Both the position numbers and the translations under genes were made by a program. A DNA stretch of 64,000 nucleotides from Flammeovirga yaeyamensis (lineage in GTDB: Bacteria > Bacteroidota > Bacteroidia > Cytophagales > Flammeovirgaceae): assembly GCF_018736045.1 (NCBI RefSeq), contig NZ_CP076132.1, positions 176,001 to 240,000 of the forward strand. The letters run 5' to 3'. Every line of letters starts with the position of its first letter. The first letter of the stretch is position 1. A model generated the notes under the pieces. That model did no database searches, was not told where the DNA came from, and saw only the letters and a list, made by a program, of their open reading frames with translations. Below are positions 43,093 to 52,579 of the stretch, in pieces.

Positions 43093-43794
43093 ATGGCAGA
43101 ACTATTGAATACATCATTAAAGACAGAGATTCAGTTGGGGCCAGGGGCATCAGCTGTTAAAATAGATTTGGAGCCTGGACAACATTTTACTGCCGAGGCA
43201 GGAGCAATGATTGCCATGAGTCCATCCATTACAATGACAACCACTACACATAAGAAAAGTGGAGGTGGTATTATGAAAGGTCTAAAAAGAATGCTGTCGG
43301 GCGAAAGCTTTTTCTTAAATCACTATTCGGCAGGAAACGAGGGCGGTACTGTATGGTTAAGTGCGACCCTAGCAGGTGATATGATGACGCATGAGTTGAG
43401 CGGAGAAGGATTAGTCGTTCAAGCAGGTTCCTACGTGGCTTCATCACCAGATATCGAAGTAGATTTTAACTGGCAGGGCTTTAAAAGTTTCTTCTCAGGA
43501 GAAAGTGCTTTTTGGTTGAATTTAAATGGTCAGGGTACTGTCATTTTCAATTCTTATGGAGCGATTTATCCGATAGAAATCGATGGTGACTATATCGTAG
43601 ATACAGGACATATCGTCGCTTTTGAAGAGACACTTGACTTTGAAGTAACTAAAGCTGGACAAAGCTGGGTGAGTTCATTCCTTGGTGGAGAAGGCTTGGT
43701 GTGTAAGTTTAAAGGAAAAGGAACTGTTTGGGTACAATCGCATAACCCAAGTTCATTCGGACAAATTTTAGGACCAACATTAAGACCAAGATAG
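43093..43794 (+). CDS. AIM24 family protein, second paralogue
   Basis: Product of 233 residues of the AIM24 (TIGR00266) family, with PGQHFTAEAGAMIAMSPS, LSGESFFLNHYSAG, GHIVAFEETLDFEV and GGEGLVCKFKGKGTVWVQS. It is nearest in sequence to the third copy, which shares the segment ESxFxLxxxGxGxxxFNSYG. Spacing to its neighbours is 2 and 3 bp. The three proteins may form a mixed ring or trimer, because the AIM24 fold is repetitive and beta-rich, but this is inference. Confidence 0.88.
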   Translation: MAELLNTSLKTEIQLGPGASAVKIDLEPGQHFTAEAGAMIAMSPSITMTTTTHKKSGGGIMKGLKRMLSGESFFLNHYSAGNEGGTVWLSATLAGDMMTHELSGEGLVVQAGSYVASSPDIEVDFNWQGFKSFFSGESAFWLNLNGQGTVIFNSYGAIYPIEIDGDYIVDTGHIVAFEETLDFEVTKAGQSWVSSFLGGEGLVCKFKGKGTVWVQSHNPSSFGQILGPTLRPR

Positions 43795-43797
43795 ATC

Positions 43798-44484
43798 ATG
43801 CTTACAGAAGATAAAAAAGGATTAGATTTTAGATTTGACTGTAAACCTGATTTTGGTTTTATCACAGTCAATATCCCATCGGGAGAAAAAATAAAAGTAG
43901 AAGCGTCGGCCATGGCAACGATGGATACCAACATCGAAATGCATACGAAAATGAAAGGTGGATTCGGTAGGATTTTCTCTGGAGAATCGCTTTTCATTAA
44001 TGAGTTTGAGGCAAAGAACGGTGCAGGAGATATTCAAATTGCTCCAGGTGCACCAGGCGATGTGGAACATGTGTATTTAGAGAATGAATCGATTTACCTT
44101 CAGAATTCTGCTTTTGTAGCTTCGGCAATGAGTGTTGAAGTAGAAACAAAATTCCAAGGGTTAACAAAAGGCTTCTTCTCTGGCGAAAGCTTGTTCTTGA
44201 TAAAATGTTCGGGAACAGGAGATCTTTGGTTCAACTCTTATGGTGGAATCATAGAAATTGATGTAGAAGACGGCTATGTAGTCGACACAGGTCACATTGT
44301 AGCATTTACAGAAGGTTTGGATTATAATATCTCAAAAGTGGGAGGTTATAAATCACTTTTCTTCTCTGGCGAAGGCTTTGTTTGCCGTTTCTCTGGAAAG
44401 GGTAAAGTGTGGATTCAAACGAGAAAGATAGGTCCATTTACAAGTTGGGTACATCCGTATCGTCCGGTGAAGAGTAAGAGTTAA
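43798..44484 (+). CDS. AIM24 family protein, third paralogue
   Basis: Product of 228 residues of the AIM24 (TIGR00266) family, with PSGEKIKVEASAMATMDTN, FSGESLFINEFEAKNG, FNSYGGIIEIDVEDGYVV and GEGFVCRFSGKGKVWIQTR. It ends the operon, followed by a strong terminator. The start ATG at 43798 is 3 bp after the previous stop. The intact signatures of all three copies argue that each is functional. Confidence 0.88.
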   Translation: MLTEDKKGLDFRFDCKPDFGFITVNIPSGEKIKVEASAMATMDTNIEMHTKMKGGFGRIFSGESLFINEFEAKNGAGDIQIAPGAPGDVEHVYLENESIYLQNSAFVASAMSVEVETKFQGLTKGFFSGESLFLIKCSGTGDLWFNSYGGIIEIDVEDGYVVDTGHIVAFTEGLDYNISKVGGYKSLFFSGEGFVCRFSGKGKVWIQTRKIGPFTSWVHPYRPVKSKS

Positions 44485-44506
44485 TCGCTCATAAATTTAA
44501 TGATAC

Positions 44507-44540
44507 AAAAAATCCATCCGAGCAATCAGATGGATTTTTT
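44507..44540. terminator. Bidirectional terminator after the M48-AIM24 operon
   Basis: A 12-bp perfect stem, AAAAAATCCATC (44507-44518) and its complement (44529-44540), with a 10-nt loop. Both ends carry six A or T, so it can serve the convergent gene too. Confidence 0.92.
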
Positions 44541-44582
44541 TATAAGTAGTCCACATCAAAATATCATCAAAAGTCGATCAGG

Positions 44583-46643
44583 TTATTGTACCACTTTCTG
44601 ATCATCTACTTTATCATTTTCTTGAATCAATTGAGACCAATCTCTCAAAGGTGCATTGGGAACAATTGCTCCGATAATATTTCCTTTGATAGGATTGCCA
44701 AAGAAGTCAGTTTTCACTTCCAGTCCTCCATAATAAATTCCTTTTTCCGTTTTATCTGATTTTAATTTTGGAATCGCTTCTCCTTGATATATCAAGTTAT
44801 TGTTCTTTGGCACATAGTCTTTGGCCTCAGAACCATTTTCGTTTTCGAATTCAGGTAGACCGCCTAAGGCTTTTTCATCCCAATATCCGTCAGCCAATGC
44901 ATTTTCAACAGCCGAGAATTTATCTTTACCATCGGCATTGTACAGTCGGTAGATATTGTTTCTCATGATCAATTCCATTTTGTCCAATTCTTTTTGATTC
45001 ATCGGACGGATGTTGGCCATCACAGAACCATCAAATCCTTTGCCTGCTTTTGCTCCTTCTTTTGCTTCTTTTGAAATCATAAAATCAAAAGCAGCATCAT
45101 ATGCTTCCCCATCTTTCCAACGGTGCATTGACCAACCGCTGCTTGTTTTTTCTTCTAACCAGAATAAGTTGTTCATCATCACAAGCCCTTCATTAGAAGT
45201 GGAAATATTGAATACATTCGGGTTGGTATAAGGTTTATTTCCAGCAATCGTATTGATGATGGTGTTATTATAAATGTACGTCTGATAAGGTCCCAAATAC
45301 TTTTTCTTATGATTATGACCATTCACCGTCACAATCGCTCCGGGCGTCCCTACTTTTCCCCAGAACTTTTGATGAGGATCCTTAATATTTCTCCAACCAT
45401 CATTTATGCTGACATTAAATCGATACGAACAATTGTAGTTGAGTCCAAGTATCTCAATAAAACCACCCGCATTATAACGACTCAGGCAATGCTGAAGCAC
45501 CACGTTTTTACAGTTAAAATCGATATGCGCACCACAAGAATCGGCAATTCCTTGAGCTCCTTCGAAGACATTGTGTTCGAACAAGAAGTTCTGTAATCCC
45601 CAAGTCCACATACCGCTACCGCGACCCCATTTACGTGTGTCATTTCTATTTCCCGACTCTGTAATTCGGCTATATTTTAAATGACTATTATTGCATCTGT
45701 TGAACTGCATTCCAGGACCGCCGGCCTGATACACCGTACAATGTTCAATACGTACATCATCCACATTATGCTTTAGAGAACCATCAATTTTACCGTTTCC
45801 TTTAAAGCGAATACCCATTTGACTCACATTTTTGACTGTGACATGCTGTACCGCTACATTACGAATCCCTTTTCCTTTTTGATGTACCTGACCAAAGACT
45901 CCCCATCCCCAACCAGCGTCGTCGTTCATATTCCATTGTCTACAAGCACGCGAAGTTTCCGCTTTATTTAATAGGTATACATCTTCGATATCCACATTAT
46001 ATACTAAGAAGTTCTCCATTAAACTATGCGTATGTGAATTATCGGATAGTATTCTGATGGCATAACGTTGGTTTAAACGTTTCTCGTTTTTATTGTACAT
46101 GAAAGTGCCATTTTCAGGACCTCCATTTCCCGTCATTTTTAAATCTGATATCAATACATTGGAAGTATTCTGAACCCAAATACCTGCAGGGTAACCTTTA
46201 AAGTTGATGGTCGCTTTACCATCACCATAACTGCCAACATGAATGCGATTGATATTTTTTGATGAGGTATTCAGATTAATCAAATCAATACTACCAAAGT
46301 GTTCTTGATTTCCTTTTAAAAGAATCTGATCTCCAAAATTAACCTTTAGTTTAACTAGCTGAGCTAAACTTTTAATCGCTTTCTTTTTGCTTAAACCGTT
46401 GTTCTTATCATTACCGTCTTTAGCGTCTACATAGATGGTTCTTTTAAATTTAAAAGAAGGTTTGTATTTGATCTGATTGTTGGTAACAACATCAGCAAAC
46501 TTAAAATTATTTGGAGTTAAGGGTACTTCGTTGCTAATGGGAACCGAATTGGCCTTTTCCATCGCACTTTCCAATTGAACTTGTCCCCAAACGGAAGTTG
46601 AGAGGAAGATCAGTAGGAACTTAAAAATCATTTCTTTCATCAC
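44583..46643 (-). CDS. Secreted right-handed parallel beta-helix protein, possible polysaccharide lyase/hydrolase
   Basis: Exported protein of 686 residues with a signal peptide ending near VWGQ (about 21). The mature start has the RTIYVDAKDGNDKNNGL motif common in secreted beta-helix proteins. The middle (about 120-480) has many repeated strands of beta-helix type, for example NRIHVGSYGDGKATINF and VLISDLKMTGNG. The folds of pectate lyases, alginate lyases and related glycan enzymes are of this kind, so it may act on algal polysaccharide. The catalytic residues cannot be picked out. It converges with the AIM24 operon. A second Met (46640) is an alternative start. Confidence 0.72.
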   Translation of the reverse strand: MMKEMIFKFLLIFLSTSVWGQVQLESAMEKANSVPISNEVPLTPNNFKFADVVTNNQIKYKPSFKFKRTIYVDAKDGNDKNNGLSKKKAIKSLAQLVKLKVNFGDQILLKGNQEHFGSIDLINLNTSSKNINRIHVGSYGDGKATINFKGYPAGIWVQNTSNVLISDLKMTGNGGPENGTFMYNKNEKRLNQRYAIRILSDNSHTHSLMENFLVYNVDIEDVYLLNKAETSRACRQWNMNDDAGWGWGVFGQVHQKGKGIRNVAVQHVTVKNVSQMGIRFKGNGKIDGSLKHNVDDVRIEHCTVYQAGGPGMQFNRCNNSHLKYSRITESGNRNDTRKWGRGSGMWTWGLQNFLFEHNVFEGAQGIADSCGAHIDFNCKNVVLQHCLSRYNAGGFIEILGLNYNCSYRFNVSINDGWRNIKDPHQKFWGKVGTPGAIVTVNGHNHKKKYLGPYQTYIYNNTIINTIAGNKPYTNPNVFNISTSNEGLVMMNNLFWLEEKTSSGWSMHRWKDGEAYDAAFDFMISKEAKEGAKAGKGFDGSVMANIRPMNQKELDKMELIMRNNIYRLYNADGKDKFSAVENALADGYWDEKALGGLPEFENENGSEAKDYVPKNNNLIYQGEAIPKLKSDKTEKGIYYGGLEVKTDFFGNPIKGNIIGAIVPNAPLRDWSQLIQENDKVDDQKVVQ

Positions 46644-46818
46644 ATACTATTTTAATATTCGAGGGTAATTGACTTTTGAAAGTATTACCACTAAGAGCTT
46701 GATGCAAGCTATTGAATATCAGATAGAGATAGAGTTAAAGAAATGATTTAAAAGAGGTGGTAAATGTAAAACAGGGTGTATCTCAATGCAGAATCATGCA
46801 TTTACCCTTGTTGTAGTA

Positions 46819-48024
46819 TCATTTAACTAGGGCAGTACAAGGGAGTTGTTCTTCTATGTAGATGACTCCATCGTAGACTTCAGTCCATCTCATTCGATAA
46901 GGAGTATTCACTAATCCCTTCATAGAAAAATACTTTGCTTTACCTTTATATTCTGTAAAATCGGTAAATGATAATGTATATTTTGAGTCGGAAAGCCACT
47001 GTTCAAAAGAGTTTTTCGCAGGTTTTCTGATGTTGTAAGGTTCACTTTTAATTCTACCTGCTTGTCCTTTGTAACAAGTAAAACCTAGTGTGTACATCTC
47101 ATTTCCTAGAGTTTTGTAGGTCATGAGACCAAGGGAACTGTGATGTTTTAAATGACTTTTTGCTGTATGCATACTGGCAGCCCAAACAATTATTTTCTCA
47201 TTCGGAAAACGTTTTTGAGAGAGCCAAATTAAGTTATTGGCCATTTGAACATCACGGTATGTATAGGTGCTATTTTTAGAAAACTCCTTTTTGAAGTTGA
47301 TCAACCAAGAATTCTCAGCATATCCGTTTAGGTTCTGTAATTCCTGCTTCATGAAATCATCTTTGCTATACTGTTGATCAATTGATTTTAGAGTAGTGAA
47401 AAAGAATGATCGATCTTCTTCCGTAGCTTTTGAGTCGTATTCATTCTTATACAACTCATCAAGAATATCAATAAATCGTTTCTTGTCTTCAATTTCAATG
47501 CTATTGTCTGATAAAAAACGATCAAAATCTTCTGAATAAACACCTTTTGGATGGGCATCATATCGACGAACGTCAACGCCGGTCATGTATAATGGTTGGT
47601 CTGAGGAATACGTGTCTTTTATATAATTGAAGGTCGACTGACACTCTTCGCATTTGGTCCAAATTTGGAATATTTTATCCTTGGCTGCTTCGAAATTTTG
47701 TGGATCTTCTTCGAAGTTTTTCTGCATACCATAGAAGTTACTTTCGAAGGCAATGATATTGAACCCAAGTTCTTCGTGAAGGTATTTCACTAAACGACTT
47801 TTCATTTTAAAGGTATTGGCATCTCCGTGGTCTTGTTCTCCAAGCATAACCACTTTAGCATCACCAATGGAGTTCTTGATTGCTTCTAGGTCGGAATAAT
47901 CTTCCTGATCAAAATCAAATGATGTGATGGGGCTAGTGTTGTCGAGAACATAGTTTTTGATGTCTTTCTGACCAAACAATACATGTGCGATAAGTGCAAA
48001 GAGTAGAGTAAGTCTTAATGTCAT
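46819..48024 (-). CDS. Erythromycin esterase-like secreted protein
   Basis: Exported protein of 401 residues with a signal peptide ending near LFGQ (about 19). The erythromycin-esterase family is marked by VVMLGEQDHGDANTFKMKSRLVKYL, NIIAFESNFYGMQ and IIVWAASMHTAK with the conserved Glu and His residues of the active site. Most members do not act on erythromycin but on unknown esters. It stands alone between a beta-helix protein gene and a small divergent gene. Family call is good; activity is unknown. Confidence 0.82.
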   Translation of the reverse strand: MTLRLTLLFALIAHVLFGQKDIKNYVLDNTSPITSFDFDQEDYSDLEAIKNSIGDAKVVMLGEQDHGDANTFKMKSRLVKYLHEELGFNIIAFESNFYGMQKNFEEDPQNFEAAKDKIFQIWTKCEECQSTFNYIKDTYSSDQPLYMTGVDVRRYDAHPKGVYSEDFDRFLSDNSIEIEDKKRFIDILDELYKNEYDSKATEEDRSFFFTTLKSIDQQYSKDDFMKQELQNLNGYAENSWLINFKKEFSKNSTYTYRDVQMANNLIWLSQKRFPNEKIIVWAASMHTAKSHLKHHSSLGLMTYKTLGNEMYTLGFTCYKGQAGRIKSEPYNIRKPAKNSFEQWLSDSKYTLSFTDFTEYKGKAKYFSMKGLVNTPYRMRWTEVYDGVIYIEEQLPCTALVK

Positions 48025-48154
48025 GATAAAAATATTGAAGTGAATTTTAGTTTCTGTAGTTTAAGACACGAGATAATCTAAATTAGTTTGATTTAAAAGT
48101 GTTTTAGATGTGTTGAATTTTAATGAATTATGACTATTATAAATACATTAAAAA

Positions 48155-48385
48155 ATGATAATCATGTTCGAAATAAAAAATGAAGAACAGTACGATATCT
48201 GTTCAAAAAAGATAGATCAATTTGTTGATTTAGTTGGTGATAATACAAATGAAAATGATCCAAATTATATTGAATTGATGCTATATACTGATGCTGTAGA
48301 AAAGTATGATAAGATCCATTATAGTTTTAATAAAAATAGTTTGACTGAAGAAATAGAGGTACTTAAATTAGAAAATGATAAATAA
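48155..48385 (+). CDS. Small acidic protein similar to the N-terminal part of HigA-type antitoxins
   Basis: Product of 76 residues, no signal peptide. FEIKNEEQYDICSKKIDQFVDLVGDN and YIELMLYTDAVEKYDKIHYSF recall the helical N-terminal domain of COG5499/HigA antitoxins (pattern: NEEQY, then acidic residues, then L..Y...EKYD..HY). The helix-turn-helix that follows in true HigA proteins is absent, because the protein ends at KLENDK before a terminator. No HigB toxin lies near. It may be a degenerate antitoxin or a free-standing small regulator. ATG 48155 and ATG 48164 are both possible starts. Confidence 0.6.
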   Translation: MIIMFEIKNEEQYDICSKKIDQFVDLVGDNTNENDPNYIELMLYTDAVEKYDKIHYSFNKNSLTEEIEVLKLENDK

Positions 48386-48387
48386 AA

Positions 48388-48426
48388 AATCCCTCATCAC
48401 CGAAGTCATGAGGGATTAATTTTTTG
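48388..48426 (+). terminator. Terminator after the small HigA-like gene
   Basis: A 10-bp perfect stem, AATCCCTCAT (48388-48397) and ATGAGGGATT (48408-48417), with a following AA and a T run. Confidence 0.85.
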
Positions 48427-48463
48427 AAATCTATGTAATCGCTAGTGCGGATTAATACAGATA

Positions 48464-50068
48464 TTAAAGTTCAGCAAAGAAGTCGTTTCCTTTGTCGTCA
48501 ACAATAATGAAGGCAGGGAAGTTTTCGATTTCGATCTTACGAACCGCTTCCATTCCTAACTCTTCGAAGTCAACCACTTCTACCGACTTAATGTTCTCTT
48601 TTGCTAAAATTGCAGCAGGACCACCGATCGATCCTAAGTAGAATCCACCGTGTTCGTTACAAGCATCTGTTACTTGTTGCGAACGGTTACCTTTTGCTAG
48701 CATAATCATAGAACCACGTTTTGCTTGGAATGGTCCAACATAAGGGTCCATTCTACCTGCAGTTGTTGGCCCGAATGATCCTGAAGGCATTCCTTCTGGA
48801 GTTTTTGCAGGACCAGCATAATATACTGGGTGGTTTTTGAAGTACTCAGGCATTTCCTCACCGTTGTCCAACATTTGCTTGATACGAGCGTGAGCAATGT
48901 CACGAGCCACGATCAACGTACCTTTCAAGTTCAAACGTGTCTTGATTGGGTATTTTGTCAATTCAGCCAATACTTCTTCCATAGGTCTGTCCAAATCGAT
49001 ATCGATAGGATCAGCCATTGCAGCAGACTCAGTAGGGATCAAACGACGTGGATTTCTTTCTAGTTCTTCTAACCAGATACCGTCTTCGTTGATTTTTGCT
49101 TTGATGTTTCTATCCGCAGAACAAGAAACGCCAATACCTACTGGACAAGATGCAGCGTGACGAGGCAAACGGATTACTTTTACATCGTGTGTAAAGTATT
49201 TACCACCGAATTGTGCACCGATCAAGCTTTCTTGACAGATCTTTTGGATTTTTTCTTCCCACTCCACATCACGGAAAGCCTGACCACCCATATTACCTTC
49301 AGTAGGTAGGTTGTCGTAATATCCAGCGGATGCTTTTTTCACTGTCGCCATGTTTGCTTCAGCAGAAGTACCACCCACTACAAATGCTAAGTGATAAGGA
49401 GGACAAGCTGCAGTACCAATTGACTTTAGTTTTTCTTTTACAAATGCCGTTAAGCTTTCGTCGTTTAATAAAGCCTTAGTTTGTTGGTACAAGAAAGTTT
49501 TGTTGGCAGATCCACCACCTTTTGCCATAAACAAGAACTCATAAGAGTTACCTTGCTCAGAGTAAATATCTATTTGTGCAGGAAGGTTAGTTCCTGTGTT
49601 TTTCTCCTCAGTCATAGTTAAAGGCACTACCTGAGAATAACGTAAGTTTCTTTCTTTGTATGTTTCGTAGATACCACGAGACAAATGCTCCGCATCGTTA
49701 GCACCTGTTATTACACTCTCACCTTTCTTACCCATTACGATAGCTGTACCCGTATCTTGGCAAGATGGTAATTGTCCTTCAGCTGCTACAGCTGCGTTCT
49801 CTAACAAAGTACGTGCAACAAAACGATCGTTGTCTGAAGCTTCAGGATCGTCCAAGATCTTAGCTACTTTCTCTAAATGGGCAGTTCTTAAGTAGAAAGA
49901 AACATCTGCCATTGCTTCTTGAGAAAGCATTTCCAATCCTTTAGGATCAACTTTTAAAAATTTACGACCGTCAACTTCGATTGTTGAAACATAATCTTTT
50001 GTTAGTAATCTATACTTTGTGTCATCTCCTTTTAAAGGAAATGGTTTTTGATAGAAAAATTCGCTCAT
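48464..50068 (-). CDS. Class I fumarate hydratase (iron-sulphur)
   Basis: TCA-cycle enzyme of 534 residues that converts fumarate to malate with an oxygen-sensitive 4Fe-4S cluster. The N-terminal part has [10 protein letters not shown], then the cluster-region [16 protein letters not shown] and GVSCSADRN. The C-terminal beta-domain has [17 protein letters not shown] and [29 protein letters not shown] place the start at ATG 50068 ([13 protein letters not shown]); a longer in-frame reading to 50134 adds 22 residues with no family support. The upstream region holds a promoter at 50141-50168 and several inverted repeats. Confidence 0.94.
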   Translation of the reverse strand: MSEFFYQKPFPLKGDDTKYRLLTKDYVSTIEVDGRKFLKVDPKGLEMLSQEAMADVSFYLRTAHLEKVAKILDDPEASDNDRFVARTLLENAAVAAEGQLPSCQDTGTAIVMGKKGESVITGANDAEHLSRGIYETYKERNLRYSQVVPLTMTEEKNTGTNLPAQIDIYSEQGNSYEFLFMAKGGGSANKTFLYQQTKALLNDESLTAFVKEKLKSIGTAACPPYHLAFVVGGTSAEANMATVKKASAGYYDNLPTEGNMGGQAFRDVEWEEKIQKICQESLIGAQFGGKYFTHDVKVIRLPRHAASCPVGIGVSCSADRNIKAKINEDGIWLEELERNPRRLIPTESAAMADPIDIDLDRPMEEVLAELTKYPIKTRLNLKGTLIVARDIAHARIKQMLDNGEEMPEYFKNHPVYYAGPAKTPEGMPSGSFGPTTAGRMDPYVGPFQAKRGSMIMLAKGNRSQQVTDACNEHGGFYLGSIGGPAAILAKENIKSVEVVDFEELGMEAVRKIEIENFPAFIIVDDKGNDFFAEL

Positions 50069-50140
50069 GATTCTAATGTTATAATTCCTTGTGATAAACG
50101 CTTGTTTGTTTTTGTATAACTCGCATGTGTTCAAGCCCTA

Positions 50141-50168
50141 CAAAAATACACAACGAGTTTCACAGCAA
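50141..50168 (-). promoter_or_regulatory. Promoter of the fumarase gene
   Basis: On the minus strand TATTTTTG (50141-50148) fits TAnnTTTG, with a TTG (50166-50168) about 20 bp before it as a -33 element. The predicted leader is about 65 nt. Confidence 0.55.
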
Positions 50169-50302
50169 TAGTGAGATAAGTCATAATTATAAAATAGATT
50201 TAAATGATTCTAATAATTAATAGAATCATTCTTATGTGATAATTGTTATTAAAGCACATTCAAAAAAAAATAAACGTTATTTCAACATTTTTTTCTCTTT
50301 TG

Positions 50303-50357
50303 TTATGCTTGCATAATATTTTTACATATATTTGAAAATAGATGTTATGCTTGCATA
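50303..50357. promoter_or_regulatory. Paired 14-bp palindromes upstream of acyl-CoA dehydrogenase
   Basis: TTATGC-TT-GCATAA (50303-50316) and a second copy TTATGC-TT-GCATA (50345-50357) are spaced 42 bp start to start, four helical turns. Two sites in phase on one DNA face suggest cooperative binding of a dimeric regulator. Confidence 0.55.
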
Positions 50358-50364
50358 CATTAAT

Positions 50365-50414
50365 AAGTGAATGATCACTTCTATAAAGCAGTATGATATC
50401 GACATTTTGATGTC
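50365..50414. promoter_or_regulatory. Two further inverted repeats
   Basis: AAGTGA-ATGA-TCACTT (50365-50380) and GACAT-TTTG-ATGTC (50401-50414). They resemble operator half-sites and lie between the paired palindromes and the acyl-CoA dehydrogenase gene. Confidence 0.4.
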
Positions 50415-50458
50415 TTGACCAATAAATAACACAAACATAACCGTGTGAAACTTTGGAC

Positions 50459-50504
50459 AAGGTCAAAATGGAAATAACTCTCAGTGAATATCTATTTTGA
50501 CCTT
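50459..50504 (+). promoter_or_regulatory. Perfect 11-bp inverted repeat before acyl-CoA dehydrogenase
   Basis: AAGGTCAAAAT (50459-50469) and its complement ATTTTGACCTT (50494-50504) are separated by 24 bp, ending 56 bp before the start codon. It can be a pair of operator half-sites or a leader hairpin without a T run. Confidence 0.5.
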
Positions 50505-50560
50505 CTAAAGGTTCAATCACCAAAGAAAAACAACACTATAAAAATTTACATTTTAGAATT

Positions 50561-52366
50561 ATGAACACTGTAACCAATAAGAAAGCAATCAAAGGAGGAG
50601 AATTTCTGATTCGTGAATCTGAAGCGAATGAAATTTTTACTCCCGAGGAATTTTCTGAAGAACAGGTAATGATGGCGCAAGCCACTAAAGATTTTATCGA
50701 TACTGAAATTACTCCCAACTCTAAGAAAATTGATGGGCACGATTGGGAATTGGTAGAAAACATTTTTAAGAAAGCAGGCGAATTAGGTCTTTTAGGTATT
50801 TCGGTACCAGAAGAAAAAGGAGGATTAGGCATGAGCTTTAATACTTCTATGTTAATCGCCGATGTTTTTGGAGAAGCAGGTTCATTCTCTACAACTTATG
50901 GAGCACATACAGGTATTGGTACATTACCAATCATGTATTATGGAAACGATGCTCAAAAAGACAAATACTTACCACTACTAGCTTCTGGAGAATGGGCAGC
51001 AGCCTATGCATTGACTGAACCTGATGCAGGATCAGATGCGAACTCCGGAAAAACGAAAGCAGTTTTATCAGACGATGGTTCACATTACCTATTGACAGGT
51101 CAAAAAATGTGGATTTCTAACGCAGGTTTTGCAGATCTATTTATCGTATTCGCAAAAATTGAAGACGATAAAAATCATACTGCATTCATCGTAGAGAAGT
51201 CGTTCGGTGGTATTACAATGAACGAAGAGGAAGAAAAATTAGGTATCAAAGGTTCTTCTACTCGTCAGGTATTCTTCACAGACTGTAAAGTACCTGTGGA
51301 AAATATGTTATCAGAAAGAGGTAATGGTTTTAAAATCGCTGTAAACATACTAAACATTGGTCGTGCAAAACTAGGTGCTGGTGTATTAGGTGGATGTCGT
51401 GCAGTAATTAATTATGCCACAACTTATGCTAAGGAGCGTAAGCAGTTCAAGCAGCCAATTGCCAATTTCGGTGCAATCAAGCAAAAACTAGCTCAGATGA
51501 CGACAAAGACTTATGTGATTGAGTCGATGTGTTATAGAGCAGGTCAAAATATAGAAGACCATACCGAAGATTTATTAGTGGGCGGTATGGACGAAGCAAA
51601 AGCCAAATTAAAAGGAGTAGAGCAATTTGCCATAGAGTGTGCTATCCTCAAAGTATTTGGTTCTGAGGTACTGGATTTCGTAGTGGATGAAGGTGTTCAA
51701 GTATATGGAGGTATGGGATTCTCAGCAGAAGCTCCTGTGGAAAGAGCCTATAGAGATGCCCGTATTTCTAGAATTTATGAAGGTACAAACGAGATCAACA
51801 GAATGCTTCTTGTAGGTATGATGATCAAACGAGCTATGAAAGGCGAGTTGGACATTGTTTCTCCTGCTATGGATGTTGCAAAAGAGTTGACATCAGTGCC
51901 ATCATTCGAAACAATTGATACGTCTATCTTATTTAATGTTGAAAAAGACATCTTAAAGCGTCTGAAAAAAGCAGCATTGATGGTAGCAGGTAGAGCAGTT
52001 CAAGTGTTCGAAGCGAAAATCAACGATCAACAAGAGATCTTGATGAATGTAGCGGATATGTTAATTCAAATCTACGCTGCAGAATCTACAATTCTTCGTA
52101 CAGAGAAGATGGTAGAAGACAAAGGTGAGGAAGCTTGTAAGCAACAAATCAACATCGCAAAAGTATTCATTAGAGAAGCTGCTGAAGTAATCGCTACTGC
52201 TGGTAGAGAAGCAATCGGTGGTATCGCTACTGGAGACGAACAAAAAGTAATGTTGATGGGCTTGAAGCGTTTCACTAAGTACGATTTAGAAAACGTACAC
52301 ATGTTAAGACGTGAATTAGCTGACGCAGTTATTGAGAAAGAAGCTTATCCTTTCTTCATTATCTAA
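50561..52366 (+). CDS. Acyl-CoA dehydrogenase, long Bacteroidota type
   Basis: FAD enzyme of 601 residues for the first step of fatty-acid beta-oxidation. It is longer than classic acyl-CoA dehydrogenases (about 380); the extra C-terminal part (about 430-601) is helical and typical of this Bacteroidota type. Core signatures are AYALTEPDAGSDANSGKTKA, WISNAGFADLFIVFAK and the C-terminal VQVYGGMGFSAEAPVERAYRDARISRIYEGTNEI, which contains the catalytic Glu. No thiolase or hydratase gene is adjacent. The upstream region is unusually rich in inverted repeats, which suggests regulated expression. Confidence 0.93.
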   Translation: MNTVTNKKAIKGGEFLIRESEANEIFTPEEFSEEQVMMAQATKDFIDTEITPNSKKIDGHDWELVENIFKKAGELGLLGISVPEEKGGLGMSFNTSMLIADVFGEAGSFSTTYGAHTGIGTLPIMYYGNDAQKDKYLPLLASGEWAAAYALTEPDAGSDANSGKTKAVLSDDGSHYLLTGQKMWISNAGFADLFIVFAKIEDDKNHTAFIVEKSFGGITMNEEEEKLGIKGSSTRQVFFTDCKVPVENMLSERGNGFKIAVNILNIGRAKLGAGVLGGCRAVINYATTYAKERKQFKQPIANFGAIKQKLAQMTTKTYVIESMCYRAGQNIEDHTEDLLVGGMDEAKAKLKGVEQFAIECAILKVFGSEVLDFVVDEGVQVYGGMGFSAEAPVERAYRDARISRIYEGTNEINRMLLVGMMIKRAMKGELDIVSPAMDVAKELTSVPSFETIDTSILFNVEKDILKRLKKAALMVAGRAVQVFEAKINDQQEILMNVADMLIQIYAAESTILRTEKMVEDKGEEACKQQINIAKVFIREAAEVIATAGREAIGGIATGDEQKVMLMGLKRFTKYDLENVHMLRRELADAVIEKEAYPFFII

Positions 52367-52441
52367 TCAGCGTACACATAAAACTTTTTATCAATATTCG
52401 TATTGATGAAATAGGACGATTAAATACTTGGTTACATGATG

Positions 52442-52475
52442 AAAAAGCCAACTCGATTCGGGTTGGCTTTTTTAT
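52442..52475 (+). terminator. Terminator after acyl-CoA dehydrogenase
   Basis: An 11-bp perfect stem, AAAAAGCCAAC (52442-52452) and GTTGGCTTTTT (52462-52472), 9-nt loop, T run. Confidence 0.92.
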
Positions 52476-52579
52476 TGCAGCTATTTTCTTTCTGAGAAGG
52501 TCATAATCAGTGAATTATCAATTGATATTTCCTTTTGCGTATCTCATTTTAATATTTCTCGCTACAAATAAACTCAGTT

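Noticed and set aside
43590-43997. Open frame of 135 codons antisense to the AIM24 genes
   Set aside because: It spans the junction of two supported genes on the other strand and has no recognisable feature.
42431-44484. Triple AIM24 genes as an assembly duplication
   Set aside because: The three copies differ clearly at DNA and protein level and have distinct lengths, so they are old paralogues.
50069-50134. Longer N-terminus for fumarase
   Set aside because: The extension lacks family similarity and would bring the start almost to the predicted promoter at 50141.
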